The notes under the pieces are model-generated. The model was not told where the DNA came from. It worked only from the letters and a program-made list of their open reading frames with translations, and ran no database searches. From Pseudomonas sp. HAR-UPW-AIA-41 (GTDB lineage: Bacteria > Pseudomonadota > Gammaproteobacteria > Pseudomonadales > Pseudomonadaceae), in NCBI RefSeq assembly GCF_002304225.1, contig NZ_NSLB01000001.1, positions 248,001 through 312,000 of the forward strand: a DNA stretch of 64,000 nt, in the 5' to 3' direction. Of this stretch, positions 33,482-42,850 are shown one piece after another. The translations under genes were made by a program, and so were the position numbers. Numbering within the stretch: the first letter of the stretch is position 1; every line of letters begins with the position of its first letter.

Positions 33482-33523
33482 GATCGATTTAAAAGCGCAA
33501 AAAATGCGCTATTTGAATCGATC
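33482..33523. promoter_or_regulatory. Palindromic operator-like site upstream of pirin
   Basis: GATCGATT (33482-33489) pairs with AATCGATC (33516-33523) and encloses AGCGC/GCGCT (33494-33498, 33506-33510). It lies 53-94 bp upstream of pirin and just beyond the mxtR stop. It could be a LysR-type site or contribute to mxtR termination. Confidence 0.5.
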
Positions 33524-33530
33524 TATTCGA

Positions 33531-36500
33531 TCAGTTGATGGGCAGGTGCCGGCTCAGAAGGGCGCGCAGGGCGGCGGGCTTGACCGGCTTGGCCAGGTAA
33601 TCGAGCCCGGCGGCATGCACCGTGTCGATCAGCTCCGGCCGGCCGTCGGCGCTGATCACCACTCCGGGCACCGGTTCGCCCAGACGGGTGCGCAGCCAGG
33701 CCATCAGCTCGGTGCCGGTTTCGCCTTCGTCGAGGTGGTAGTCCACCAGCGCCAGGCGCGGGCGGACGTCCTCGTCGAGCAGGTGCTCGCACTCCAGGCG
33801 GTTGCGCGCCGTCCACACCTGACAGCCCCAGCGTGACAGCAGGCTGTGCATGCCGGTGAGGATGCTGTCCTCGTTGTCCACACAGAGCACCTGCACGCCA
33901 CCCATGTCGTGCCCGGCGCTGACCGGCGTGGCGGCCTGGGCCGGCTCCAGACGGGGCTCCGGAAGGCAGGGCACGCTGACGCTGAAGACGCTGCCCTTGC
34001 CCGGCCAGGAGCGTACCTGCAGTTCATGGCCGAGTACCCGGCACAGGCCGTCGGCAATCGCCAGGCCCAGTCCCAGTCCCTTCTCGGCACGGGTCTGGTG
34101 GCTGTCCAGGCGTTTGAATTCTTCGAAGATGAACTGGCGCTTGTCTTCGGGGATGCCCGGGCCGCGGTCCCAGACTTCAATGCGCAGGCGTTCACCTTCA
34201 CGGCGCACGCCCAGCAGCACGCGGCCACTGGCATAGCGGAAGGCGTTGGTGAGGAAGTTCTGCAGTACCCGGCGCAGCAGTTTCTGGTCGCTGTTGAGCC
34301 ACAGGCGGCTGCCGCGCACGCGAAAGTTCATGTGCTGCTCGACGGCCAGGGCCTGGAACTCGACCTTGAGGGTGTCGAGCAACTGGTTCAGGGGGAAGTG
34401 CGCCAGGCTTGGGGTGACCCGGCCGCTTTCCAGGCGCGAGATGTCCAGCAGGTCGGTGATCAGGTCTTCGGCCGAGCGCAGCGAGCTGTCCAGGTGCTGC
34501 ACCAGCTCGCTGGCATCGCGGGGCAGGTCGTTATGGTGGCTGAGGGCGGCGGAGAACAGCCGCGCGGCATTCAGCGGCTGCATCAGGTCATGGCTGACGG
34601 CAGCAAGGAAACGGGTTTTCGACTGGTTGGCCGTTTCGGCATGGGCCTTGGCTTCACCGAGCGCCTGGTTGAGCAGTGACAGCTCGCCGGTGCGCTCGGC
34701 CACGCGCTGCTCCAGCCCTTCGTTGGCCTCCTTGAGGGCGCGTTCGGCTTCGCGGAAGGCGGTGATGTCGGTAAAGCTCATGACGAAACCGCCGCCCGGC
34801 ATCGGGTTGCCGATCAGCTCGATCACCCGGCCATTGGGGAACAGCCGTTCGGATTTGTGCGGCGTACCCTGGCGCATCCAGGCTAGGCGCTTGCGCACGT
34901 GCAGGTCGGGGTCGCCGTCGCCGAGCAGGCCGCGCTCGGCGTTGAAGCGGATGATGTCGCCAATCGGCCGGCCGACCTGGATCAGGCCCTCGGGGTAGTC
35001 GAACAGCTCGATGTAGCGGTGGTTCCAGGCCACCAGTTGCAGGGACTGGTCGACCACGCTGAGCCCCTGGCTGATGTTCTCGATGGCACCCTGCAGCAGG
35101 GCGCGGTTGAACTGCAGCACCTCGCTCGCCTCGTCGGCGATGCGCACCACGTCCTCGACCTGCATCTCGCGGCCTTCAATGGCCGCCTTGACCACCGCCC
35201 GGGCCGAGGATGCCCCCAGCACGCTGGCCAGCAGGCGCTCGGTGTGGATGATCCACTCGGCGTTGGCGTTCTGCGCGGGGTTGAAGCCCTTGCCCTGCTT
35301 GAAGGCGAAGCGGGTGAAGCTCTGCCGCGCGCGGTCTTCGCCAACGAAGCGCGCGGCCAGCATCAGCAGGTCCTGCAACTGCACGGCAAGCAGCGAGCGG
35401 CTGCGGCTGGGCGAGCCGACTTCCTGGCCGATGAAGCGGCTGGCCTGCCAGTGCTCGGAGACGCGGGTACGGGAAACCAGCGACACACCGATGAACAGGG
35501 CGAAGTTGCCGATCAGTGAAATCACCACGCCCTGGGTCAGCGGGTCCATCGGCAGTCGCCAGGGGTTGGCCTGCAACCAGGCCAGCAGCGGCCAGCCTTC
35601 CAGCGACCAGCCAAGGCCCCTGGCCAGAACCGGCAGTACCAGGCAGTAGGCCCAGAAGAAGGCACCGGCGGCCAAACCGGCAAACACGCCGCGGCGGTTG
35701 GCCTGTTTCCACAGCAGGGCGCCGATCATGGCCGGGCCGAGCTGGGCGATGGCGGCGAAGGCAATCTGGCCGATGGTGGCCAGACTGGCGCTGGAGCCGA
35801 GCAGGCGGTAGATCACATAGGCCAGCAGCAGGATGACCACAATGGTCACCCGGCGCACCGACAGCAGCCAGTGGCGGAACAGTTCGAACGGCCGCTCGGC
35901 GTGCTGTTTGCGCCGCAGCAGGGCGGGCAGGACCATGTCGTTGCTGACCATGGTCGAGAGTGCGACGGCCTCGACGATGACCATGCCGGTGGCGGCCGAG
36001 GCACCGCCGATGAACGCCAGCAGTGCCAGACCGGGATGAGCTTCGGCCAGCGGCAGGTTGATCACGAAGGAGTCCGGCATCACCCCGCCGGGCAGGTGCA
36101 GCATGCCGGCCAAGGCAATGGGGACAACGAACAGTGCGGCGAGAATGAGGTAGGCCGGAAATACCCAGCGGGCCATCCGCAGATCCCGGCTGTCGGTGTT
36201 CTCCACCACGGTGACATGGAACTGGCGCGGCAGGCACATCAGGGCGGTCATGGCCACGCCTACCTGAACGAGCAGCCCCGGCCATTGCGGGTCGTTTTGC
36301 CAGAAGGCCTGCAGCTGCGGCGCGGCCAGTGCCTGGTCGAACAGATCGCCCGGCCCATCGAACAGGCCCCAGGTGACGAAGGCGCCAACCGCGAGGAAGG
36401 CCAGCAGCTTGATCAGCGATTCGAAGGCCACCGCCAGCACCATGCCACGGTGATGCTCGGTGACATCCAGGCTGCGGGTACCAAACAGAATGGTGAATAG

Positions 36501-37010
36501 CGCCAGCACTAGGCTGACGATCAGTGCCGTGTCCTGAGCACGAGCGCCCGCCGATTCGGCGCCGGCGCCGGAGAGCAGGTTGACGCCGAGGACGATGGCT
36601 TTGAGTTGCAGGGCGATATAGGGCAGCACGCCGACCAGGCAGATCAGCGCCACCACTACCGCCAGTGACTGCGACTTGCCGTAGCGCGCGGCGATGAAGT
36701 CGGCAATCGAGGTGATGTTTTCCTGTTTGCTGATGGCCACCATTTTCTGCAGCACCCAGGGGGCAAACAGCATCAGCAGCACCGGGCCCAGGTAGATCGG
36801 CAGGAACGACCACAGCTGGTTGGCCGCCTGGCCGACGGCACCGAAGAAGGTCCAGCTGGTGCAATACACCGCCAGCGACAGGGAAAACACCCAGGCGCGC
36901 AAACGCGGGGAGAGCGGCGTCTTGCGCCGGTCGCCCCAGAAGGCGATGGCGAACAGAATGGCCATGTAGACCAGGGCAACGGCGGCGATCAGTCCGCTGG
37001 ACAGCGACAT
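33531..37010 (-). CDS. mxtR: Hybrid sensor kinase with sodium/solute-symporter domain (MxtR/CrbS type)
   Basis: A 1159-residue membrane kinase. The first 500 residues or so are an SLC5-type symporter with about 13 helices; a linker and PAS domain (ISQGLSVVDQSLQLVAWN) follow, then a HisKA H-box (FLAAVSHDLMQPLNAARL), a HATPase (DRGPGIPEDK, GLGLGLAIADG) and a receiver (VLCVDNED, phospho-Asp in LALVDYHLDE, KPVKP). This architecture matches MxtR of Pseudomonas and CrbS of Vibrio, which work with ErdR/CrbR in acetate and short-chain metabolism; that regulator is not in the window. The ATG at 37010 has GGAG upstream. Confidence 0.9.
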   Translation of the reverse strand: MSLSSGLIAAVALVYMAILFAIAFWGDRRKTPLSPRLRAWVFSLSLAVYCTSWTFFGAVGQAANQLWSFLPIYLGPVLLMLFAPWVLQKMVAISKQENITSIADFIAARYGKSQSLAVVVALICLVGVLPYIALQLKAIVLGVNLLSGAGAESAGARAQDTALIVSLVLALFTILFGTRSLDVTEHHRGMVLAVAFESLIKLLAFLAVGAFVTWGLFDGPGDLFDQALAAPQLQAFWQNDPQWPGLLVQVGVAMTALMCLPRQFHVTVVENTDSRDLRMARWVFPAYLILAALFVVPIALAGMLHLPGGVMPDSFVINLPLAEAHPGLALLAFIGGASAATGMVIVEAVALSTMVSNDMVLPALLRRKQHAERPFELFRHWLLSVRRVTIVVILLLAYVIYRLLGSSASLATIGQIAFAAIAQLGPAMIGALLWKQANRRGVFAGLAAGAFFWAYCLVLPVLARGLGWSLEGWPLLAWLQANPWRLPMDPLTQGVVISLIGNFALFIGVSLVSRTRVSEHWQASRFIGQEVGSPSRSRSLLAVQLQDLLMLAARFVGEDRARQSFTRFAFKQGKGFNPAQNANAEWIIHTERLLASVLGASSARAVVKAAIEGREMQVEDVVRIADEASEVLQFNRALLQGAIENISQGLSVVDQSLQLVAWNHRYIELFDYPEGLIQVGRPIGDIIRFNAERGLLGDGDPDLHVRKRLAWMRQGTPHKSERLFPNGRVIELIGNPMPGGGFVMSFTDITAFREAERALKEANEGLEQRVAERTGELSLLNQALGEAKAHAETANQSKTRFLAAVSHDLMQPLNAARLFSAALSHHNDLPRDASELVQHLDSSLRSAEDLITDLLDISRLESGRVTPSLAHFPLNQLLDTLKVEFQALAVEQHMNFRVRGSRLWLNSDQKLLRRVLQNFLTNAFRYASGRVLLGVRREGERLRIEVWDRGPGIPEDKRQFIFEEFKRLDSHQTRAEKGLGLGLAIADGLCRVLGHELQVRSWPGKGSVFSVSVPCLPEPRLEPAQAATPVSAGHDMGGVQVLCVDNEDSILTGMHSLLSRWGCQVWTARNRLECEHLLDEDVRPRLALVDYHLDEGETGTELMAWLRTRLGEPVPGVVISADGRPELIDTVHAAGLDYLAKPVKPAALRALLSRHLPIN

Positions 37011-37177
37011 GCAGGCTCCAGGCGCGAGGGGATGAAAGTGCTCCACACCTTACCGCAGTTTTGTCGTGGAGGCGGTGATGTGCCAGCGCACATCGACCAA
37101 GGTCTAGAGTGCCCTTGAGTGGTGCGCGGCAGGCTGCTAGCGTGGCGGGCCGATTTCTGACCGAACGGACGATTATC

Positions 37178-37921
37178 ATGTCTCTCGCGGCACCGGCCGA
37201 GCAGCATCTGTCTCCCCATCAAGAGTTCCTGCAGGGCATGCGCGACATGCTGCCCATGCTGATCGGGGCCATACCGTTCGGCATCATTTTCGGCAGCCTA
37301 GCGGGCAGTGCCGGGCTGACGCCGTGGCAGACGGTGGGGATGTCGCTCCTGGTGTTTGCCGGGTCGGCGCAGTTCATTGCCCTGAGTCTGCTCAGCGGTG
37401 GAGCCAGCCTGGCGGTGTTGCTGCTGACCACGCTGGTGGTCAATCTGCGTCATGCGCTGTACAGCGCCAGCCTGCAGCCATTTGTGCGTCATCTGCCGGT
37501 GCGCTGGCGCATGCCGCTGGCCTTCTGGCTGACCGACGAGGCCTTCGCCGTGGTCCAGCACCGCTATGCCGAGCTGGACGCCTCGCCGCACAAACACTGG
37601 TATTTCCTTGGTGCGGCATTGGCCATGTATGGCAACTGGCAGCTGTGCACGCTGATCGGCCTGTGGTTTGGCCAGAGCGTGCCGGACATTGCCCGCTGGG
37701 GGCTGGATTTCGCCATGCTGGCCACCTTCATCGGTATTGTTGTGCCGATGCTCAGAAACCGGCCGCAAGTGGCGGCAGCGCTGGTCGCCGGAGCGGTGGC
37801 GCTGGTCTGTCACGGCCTGCCTTATCAGCTGGGGCTGCTGGCGGCGGCCGCCTGTGGCATTGCGGTCGGTGTCTGTCTCGAACGCCGTGTGGCGGTCTCT
37901 TCTGTGGAGGTGGCGTCATGA
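37178..37921 (+). CDS. azlC: Branched-chain amino acid exporter large subunit AzlC
   Basis: A 247-residue inner-membrane protein with the AzlC signature MLIGAIPFGIIFGSLAGSAG, FAGSAQFIALSLL, VVNLRHALYSASL and WLTDEAFAV. Together with AzlD it exports branched-chain amino acids (YgaZ/YgaH type). The ATG at 37178 is chosen over 37109 because the family begins here. It overlaps azlD by 4 bp. Confidence 0.92.
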   Translation: MSLAAPAEQHLSPHQEFLQGMRDMLPMLIGAIPFGIIFGSLAGSAGLTPWQTVGMSLLVFAGSAQFIALSLLSGGASLAVLLLTTLVVNLRHALYSASLQPFVRHLPVRWRMPLAFWLTDEAFAVVQHRYAELDASPHKHWYFLGAALAMYGNWQLCTLIGLWFGQSVPDIARWGLDFAMLATFIGIVVPMLRNRPQVAAALVAGAVALVCHGLPYQLGLLAAAACGIAVGVCLERRVAVSSVEVAS

Positions 37922-38244
37922 ATCACTGGCTGTTGATCATTGGCATGCTGGCGATCACCTTCGCCACCCGTTACAGCCTGTTTGCCTTTCCGCACCTGCA
38001 GTTTCCGGCTGTGGTCCGGCAGGCCCTGCATTACGTGCCGACGGCGGTGCTGACGGCGATCGTGGTGCCGGGGATGTTCTATCAGGAAGGGGCGCTGGCG
38101 CTGCGCTGGGACAATGCCTATCTGCTGGCCGGTCTGGCCACCATTGCCATCGCCGGGCTGACACGTCATCTCCTGGCGACCATTGGCGGCGGCCTGCTGC
38201 TGTTCTTCGTGCTGCGCTGGCAGCTCGGGCAGTTGCCCATCTGA
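37918..38244 (+). CDS. azlD: Branched-chain amino acid exporter small subunit AzlD
   Basis: A 108-residue protein with four membrane helices and AzlD motifs (MLAITFATRYSLFAFP, LHYVPTAVLTAIVVPGM). It is the partner subunit of AzlC, translationally coupled through the ATGA overlap. Confidence 0.92.
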   Translation: MNHWLLIIGMLAITFATRYSLFAFPHLQFPAVVRQALHYVPTAVLTAIVVPGMFYQEGALALRWDNAYLLAGLATIAIAGLTRHLLATIGGGLLLFFVLRWQLGQLPI

Positions 38245-38348
38245 GAGGTCGGTAGAAAAAGCGCGTGCAGGGAGTGGCTTTTTAGTCCGGTTTTGCCGTC
38301 CAATTCAGGACGCCACTTCTGGCCTTCTGCATCGGGTATCAAGGGACC

Positions 38349-40223
38349 ATGACTTCCGAATCGCAATTTGCCTTGCTCGGTAAACGCCGCTTCCTGCCAT
38401 TTTTCGTGACGCAACTGCTGGGCGCGTTCAACGACAACATCTTCAAGCAGTCGCTGATCCTCGCCATCCTCTACAAGCTGGCGGTGAGCGCTGACCGGCA
38501 TATGCTGGTCAACCTCTGTGCCTTGCTGTTCATTCTGCCGTTCTTCCTGTTTTCCGCCCTCGGCGGGCAGTTTGGCGAGAAGTTCGCCAAGGATGCGCTG
38601 ATTCGGGCGATCAAGCTGGCTGAAATCGTGATCATGGCCGTGGGCGCCGCCGGCTTCATGCTGGATAACCTGGTGCTGATGCTGTTGGCCTTGTTCGCCA
38701 TGGGTACCCATTCGGCGCTGTTCGGCCCGGTCAAGTACTCCATCCTGCCGCAGGCGCTGCAGGAGCAGGAGCTGATTGGTGGCAACGCGCTGGTGGAAAT
38801 GGGCACCTTCCTGGCCATCCTCGCCGGCACCATCGGGGCAGGGATCATGATGTCCTCAGCCGATTACCAGCCGGTGGTGGCCGTGGCCATTGTCCTTGTG
38901 GCTACCTGCGGCTACCTGGCCAGCCGGCAGATTCCCCGTGCCCATGCGGCCATGCCGGAGCTGGTGCTGGACTGGAACATCTTTCGCCAGTCCTGGCAGA
39001 TCCTGCGCCTGGGGCTGGGACAGCGGCCTTCGGTGTCGCGCTCGCTGGTGGGCAACTCGTGGTTCTGGTTTCTTGGCGCGGTGTACCTGACGCAGATTCC
39101 GGCCTTCGCCAAGGAGTTCCTGCACGGCGATGAAAGCGTGGTGACGCTGATCCTCACCGTGTTTTCGGTGGGCATCGCCATGGGCTCGATGCTTTGTGAG
39201 CGTCTGTCCGGCGGCAAGGTGGAGATCGGTCTGGTGCCGTTCGGCTCGATTGGTCTGACTCTGTTCGGCATCCTGCTCTGGTGGCACAGCGGCGGTTTCC
39301 CGGCCGGCAGTGAACCTTACGGCTGGCTCGCGGTGCTGGGGCATGCACAGGCCTGGTGGATACTGGCCGACATCTTCGGCATCGGCCTGTTCGGCGGCTT
39401 CTACATCGTGCCGCTGTATGCGCTGATCCAGGCGCGCACGGCTGAAAATGAGCGGGCGCGGGTGATTGCCGCCAACAACATCCTCAACGCGCTGTTCATG
39501 GTGATCTCGGCGATTGTCTCGATCCTCTTCCTCAGCGTGGCCGGCTTCAGCATTCCCGAGCTGTTCCTGGTGGTGTCGCTGATGAACGTGGCGGTCAACA
39601 GCTACATCTTCAAGATCGTGCCCGAGTTCAGCATGCGCTTTCTGGTCTGGCTGCTGGGCCACTCGATGTACCGCGTCGAGCACAAGGGGCTGGAGGTGAT
39701 TCCGGAGGAGGGACCGGCGGTGCTGGTGTGCAACCACGTCTCCTTCGTCGATGCACTGCTGATCGGTGGCGCCATCCGCCGTCCGGTGCGCTTTGTCATG
39801 TACTACAAGATCTACAACCTACCGGTGCTCAACTTCATTTTCCGCACTGCCGGCACGGTGCCGATTGCCGGACGCAGCGAGGACCTGCTGATCTATGATG
39901 CGGCGTTCAAGAAGATCGCCGAGTACCTGCGCAATGGCGAGGTGGTGTGCATCTTCCCCGAGGGCAAGCTGACCAGTGATGGCGAGCTCAACGAGTTCAA
40001 GGCGGGCGTTGAGCGAATCGTCGAGGAGAATCCGGTGCCGGTGATCCCCATGGCGCTGCAGGGGTTGTGGGGTAGCTTCTTCAGTCGCGATCCGAACAAG
40101 GGATTCTTCAAGCGCCTGTGGTCGCGCATTACTCTGGTGGCCGGTCAGCCGCTGGCTCCGGAGCTGGCCAAGTGCGAGGTGTTGCAGGCGCAGGTCAGTG
40201 CACTGCGGGGCAGTCAGCGCTGA
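38349..40223 (+). CDS. MFS transporter fused to a PlsC-type acyltransferase
   Basis: A 624-residue bifunctional protein. Residues 1-410 form an LplT-like MFS domain (FVTQLLGAFNDNIFKQSLI, GPVKYSILPQ). About 430-615 form a glycerolipid acyltransferase with HxxxxD in NHVSFVDALL (about residue 463), AGTVPIAGR and FPEGKLTSDGE. It resembles the first two parts of Aas/LplT systems, which import and re-acylate lysophospholipids, but no acyl-ACP synthetase domain follows. Exact acyl acceptor unknown. Confidence 0.9.
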   Translation: MTSESQFALLGKRRFLPFFVTQLLGAFNDNIFKQSLILAILYKLAVSADRHMLVNLCALLFILPFFLFSALGGQFGEKFAKDALIRAIKLAEIVIMAVGAAGFMLDNLVLMLLALFAMGTHSALFGPVKYSILPQALQEQELIGGNALVEMGTFLAILAGTIGAGIMMSSADYQPVVAVAIVLVATCGYLASRQIPRAHAAMPELVLDWNIFRQSWQILRLGLGQRPSVSRSLVGNSWFWFLGAVYLTQIPAFAKEFLHGDESVVTLILTVFSVGIAMGSMLCERLSGGKVEIGLVPFGSIGLTLFGILLWWHSGGFPAGSEPYGWLAVLGHAQAWWILADIFGIGLFGGFYIVPLYALIQARTAENERARVIAANNILNALFMVISAIVSILFLSVAGFSIPELFLVVSLMNVAVNSYIFKIVPEFSMRFLVWLLGHSMYRVEHKGLEVIPEEGPAVLVCNHVSFVDALLIGGAIRRPVRFVMYYKIYNLPVLNFIFRTAGTVPIAGRSEDLLIYDAAFKKIAEYLRNGEVVCIFPEGKLTSDGELNEFKAGVERIVEENPVPVIPMALQGLWGSFFSRDPNKGFFKRLWSRITLVAGQPLAPELAKCEVLQAQVSALRGSQR

Positions 40224-40236
40224 GACTGTGACACCC

Positions 40237-40270
40237 AACAAAAAGCCCGGCATGTGCCGGGCTTTTTGTT
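40237..40270. terminator. Bidirectional terminator
   Basis: Stem AACAAAAAGCCCGGCA/TGCCGGGCTTTTTGTT serves both the acyltransferase gene and the convergent rdgC. Confidence 0.9.
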
Positions 40271-40280
40271 GCGCGTGGCA

Positions 40281-41201
40281 TCAGATGCCCTGAGGGATTT
40301 CCTCACCGCCCATGGCTTCGATCAGCTGCGGCAGGAACTCGATGAAGGTCAGCATCATCAGGGTGAAGCTGGCATCGAGCTGGCCCAGCGCATCGTCGCC
40401 GCCGTCCTGTTCGGCCTGATCCTGCAGCAGGTCTTCAAAACGCAGACGCTTGAGCGCCAGCTTGTCGTCGATCAGCAGGGACAGTTTGTCTTCCCAGGCC
40501 AGGGCCAGTTTGGTGACGATCTTGCCGTTGTTCAGGTGCTGCTGGACCTCGTCGCTGGCCAGGTCGTGGCGCTTGACCCTCACGATGCCGCCGTCTTCCT
40601 GAACATCACGCAGCTCGCACTCGTCCAGCACGGTCAGGCCATTGCTGGCGCGCTGGTTCTTCAGCCAGTCGGTGAAGGTGGCTGTGGGCGCCATCTTCAC
40701 CGAAAGCGGCCGTACCGGCAGGCTGCCAAGCACTTCACGCAGGGTGGAGAGCAGGTCTTCGGCGCGCTTGGGGCTGGAGGAATCCACCAGAATCAGGCCC
40801 TGGGCCGGGGCGATGGCGGCAAAGGTCGCCGATTTGCGCACGAAAGCGCGGGGCAGGAATGCCTGGACGATTTCGTCCTTCAGCTGGTCGCGTTCCTTCT
40901 TGTAGACCTTGCGCATCTGCTCGGCTTCGATCTCGTCGACCTTTTCCTTCAGCGCGTCACGCACCACGCTGCTGGGCAGGATGCGTTCTTCCTTGCGGGC
41001 AGCCAGCAGCAGAAACCCCTGAGAGCTGTGTACCAGCGGGGCGTCGGCACCTTTGCCGAAGGGGGCAACAAAACCGTAGGTGCTCAGTTCCTGGCTGGCG
41101 CAGGAGCGGGCGGGCTTGCTGGCCAGAGCCTGTTCCAGCTCCTCGGCAGTGAGGGGCAGGGGCTGGGTCAGACGGTATACGAGCAGGTTACGAAACCACA
41201 T
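40281..41201 (-). CDS. rdgC: Recombination-associated protein RdgC
   Basis: A 306-residue ring-forming DNA-binding protein ([61 protein letters not shown]). RdgC binds double-stranded DNA and restrains RecA. Length fits the family (about 303). It is well isolated with a shared terminator at its 3' end. Confidence 0.94.
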   Translation of the reverse strand: MWFRNLLVYRLTQPLPLTAEELEQALASKPARSCASQELSTYGFVAPFGKGADAPLVHSSQGFLLLAARKEERILPSSVVRDALKEKVDEIEAEQMRKVYKKERDQLKDEIVQAFLPRAFVRKSATFAAIAPAQGLILVDSSSPKRAEDLLSTLREVLGSLPVRPLSVKMAPTATFTDWLKNQRASNGLTVLDECELRDVQEDGGIVRVKRHDLASDEVQQHLNNGKIVTKLALAWEDKLSLLIDDKLALKRLRFEDLLQDQAEQDGGDDALGQLDASFTLMMLTFIEFLPQLIEAMGGEEIPQGI

Positions 41202-41426
41202 GGCGGCAAGACTCTCCCTTGATAAAGGCCCGCATTATTCCGCCCCGGTGAGCATTGGCCAAGTGCGATGCGTCTGCTGGCAAGAAATGTCCGGCATGAC
41301 CCTGCAGTCAGCCCAGTAAAAACGCTAGGCAGCGCTAAGCCTTTGGAACAACAGAAAATTTTTTTCAGAAAAGGCTTGCCAGGGTTCGCTCTCGTCCGTA
41401 TAGTTCGCCCCACTTCGAGAGCAAAC

Positions 41427-41502
41427 GGGTGATTAGCTCAGCCGGGAGAGCATCTGCCTTACAAGCAGAGGGTCGGCGGTTCGATCCCGTCATCACCCAC
41501 CA
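41427..41502 (+). tRNA. tRNA-Val (anticodon TAC)
   Basis: A 76-nt cloverleaf. The acceptor pairs GGGTGAT with ATCACCC, the anticodon loop is CTTACAA (TAC, reads GTA), the T-loop is TTCGATC, and CCA is encoded. Confidence 0.97.
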
Positions 41503-41517
41503 CTCTTGAAGAGTCGC

Positions 41518-41594
41518 GCAGCGGTAGTTCAGTCGGTTAGAATACCGGCCTGTCACGCCGGGGGTCGCGGGTTCGAGTCCCGTCCGCTGCGCCA
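41518..41594 (+). tRNA. tRNA-Asp (anticodon GTC)
   Basis: A 77-nt cloverleaf. Acceptor GCAGCGG/CCGCTGC, anticodon loop CTGTCAC (GTC), T-loop TTCGAGT, encoded CCA. It follows tRNA-Val by 15 bp and is likely co-transcribed; a T-run follows. Confidence 0.97.
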
Positions 41595-41770
41595 CTTTTT
41601 CCTCCCTCCCTAAGTGACAATCTTCTTAATTTCCCTTCTGTCGATTACTTCAGGTTTGAGTTGATCATCCTGGGGATTTTTGCATTTCCCATAGCCCCTC
41701 CCGATGTGCCCTGATAAGCTCGCGTGCTGTTTAGCACCAGCCGTAAGGCGTTCAATCCTAAGGAAGCTAC

Positions 41771-42487
41771 ATGAAACAAAATCGCTTGGCGGCGGCTGTC
41801 GCCCTGGCCGCTCTGGTTCTCGCCGGCTGCGACTCGAAGACCACCGTAGAGCTGAAAACCCCGGCCCAGAAAGCCTCCTACGGCATTGGCCTGAACATGG
41901 GCAAGAGCCTGGCTCAGGAAGGCATGGATGATCTGGATTCCGCTGCCGTTGCCCAGGGCATTGAAGACGCCATTGGCAAGAAGCCGCAGCAACTGACTGA
42001 TGAAGAGCTGGTTGAGGCTTTTGCCTTCCTGCAGAAGCGTGCCGAAGAGCGCATGGCCGCTCTGAATGACGAAGCCGCCAAGGCCGGCAAGAAATTCCTC
42101 GAAGAAAACGGCAAGCGCGAAGGCGTTATCACCACCAAGTCCGGTCTGCAGTACGAAGTGGTGAAGAAAGCCGAAGGCGCACAGCCCAAGCCCACCGACG
42201 TGGTGACCGTTCACTATGAAGGCAAGCTGACCGATGGTAGCGTGTTCGACAGCTCCATCCAGCGTGGTAGCCCGATCGATCTGCCGGTCAACGGTGTGAT
42301 TCCGGGTTGGGTTGAGGGTCTGCAGCTGATGCACGTTGGTGAGAAGTACAAGCTGTACATCCCGAGTGAGCTGGCTTACGGCGCACAGAGCCCGAGCCCG
42401 GCCATTCCGGCCAACTCGGTGCTGGTATTCGATCTGGAGCTGCTGTCGATTAAGGACGCAGACAAGGATCAGCCGGCGCAAAACTAA
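41771..42487 (+). CDS. FKBP-type peptidyl-prolyl isomerase lipoprotein
   Basis: A 238-residue exported isomerase with lipobox LAGC (Cys20). It has the FKBP N-terminal dimerisation domain (ASYGIGLNMGKSLAQEGMD, about 35-125) and the FKBP domain (VTVHYEGKLTDGSVFDSSIQ, VIPGWVEGLQLMHVGEKYKL, ELAYGAQSPSPAIPANSVLVF). It assists protein folding in the periplasm, like FkpA/FklB or Mip. A strong terminator follows. Confidence 0.92.
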   Translation: MKQNRLAAAVALAALVLAGCDSKTTVELKTPAQKASYGIGLNMGKSLAQEGMDDLDSAAVAQGIEDAIGKKPQQLTDEELVEAFAFLQKRAEERMAALNDEAAKAGKKFLEENGKREGVITTKSGLQYEVVKKAEGAQPKPTDVVTVHYEGKLTDGSVFDSSIQRGSPIDLPVNGVIPGWVEGLQLMHVGEKYKLYIPSELAYGAQSPSPAIPANSVLVFDLELLSIKDADKDQPAQN

Positions 42488-42503
42488 GCCGTGTTTCCTG
42501 GTT

Positions 42504-42538
42504 AACACCAACGCCCCGCAAGTCGGGGCGTTGGTGTT
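42504..42538 (+). terminator. Terminator after the FKBP gene
   Basis: A 15-bp perfect stem, AACACCAACGCCCCG paired with CGGGGCGTTGGTGTT, loop CAAGT, 17 bp after the stop. Confidence 0.88.
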
Positions 42539-42850
42539 TCTGCGGGGCTGTAAAAGCAGGTGACTGCAAGGTCATAATGGGGCGTTTTCGGTTGATGTGT
42601 TACGGTTATGCACATTCAGCGGTTACCGGTAAATGCTGACACTGTGGCGTCGGTTCAAGTTGTTACATGATTTATAAGTTGTTGATTTTAAATGGCTTTT
42701 GTTGCTGAGCAAAAAACGCGCGATCTGTCCTGAAGCCGCGTGGTGTCTCGCTCGCAGCGATTCATTCAACATCTGCTCACAGACTTATCCACAGCTTCGG
42801 TGGATAACGTCAGCCAGCCCGCCAGGCATGCGGGGAGGAGAAAAGACCAC
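42539..42850. other. Intergenic region with AT-rich tract and DnaA boxes
   Basis: After the terminator there is an AT-rich stretch (42645-42720) with two AAGTTGTT copies, then the DnaA-box pair at 42785-42807, then GGAGGAG before the DUF1232 gene. No gene seen. Confidence 0.55.
42785..42807. promoter_or_regulatory. Second facing pair of DnaA boxes
   Basis: TTATCCACA (42785-42793) faces GGTGGATAA (42799-42807; 8 of 9 on the other strand). Layout and central AGCTTC match the pair at 27880. Confidence 0.6.

Noticed and set aside
35176..37179. A 667-codon open frame overlapping mxtR on the same strand
   Set aside because: Shadow frame of the symporter domain; Arg/Gly/Pro-rich without helices, while the real frame has all kinase motifs.
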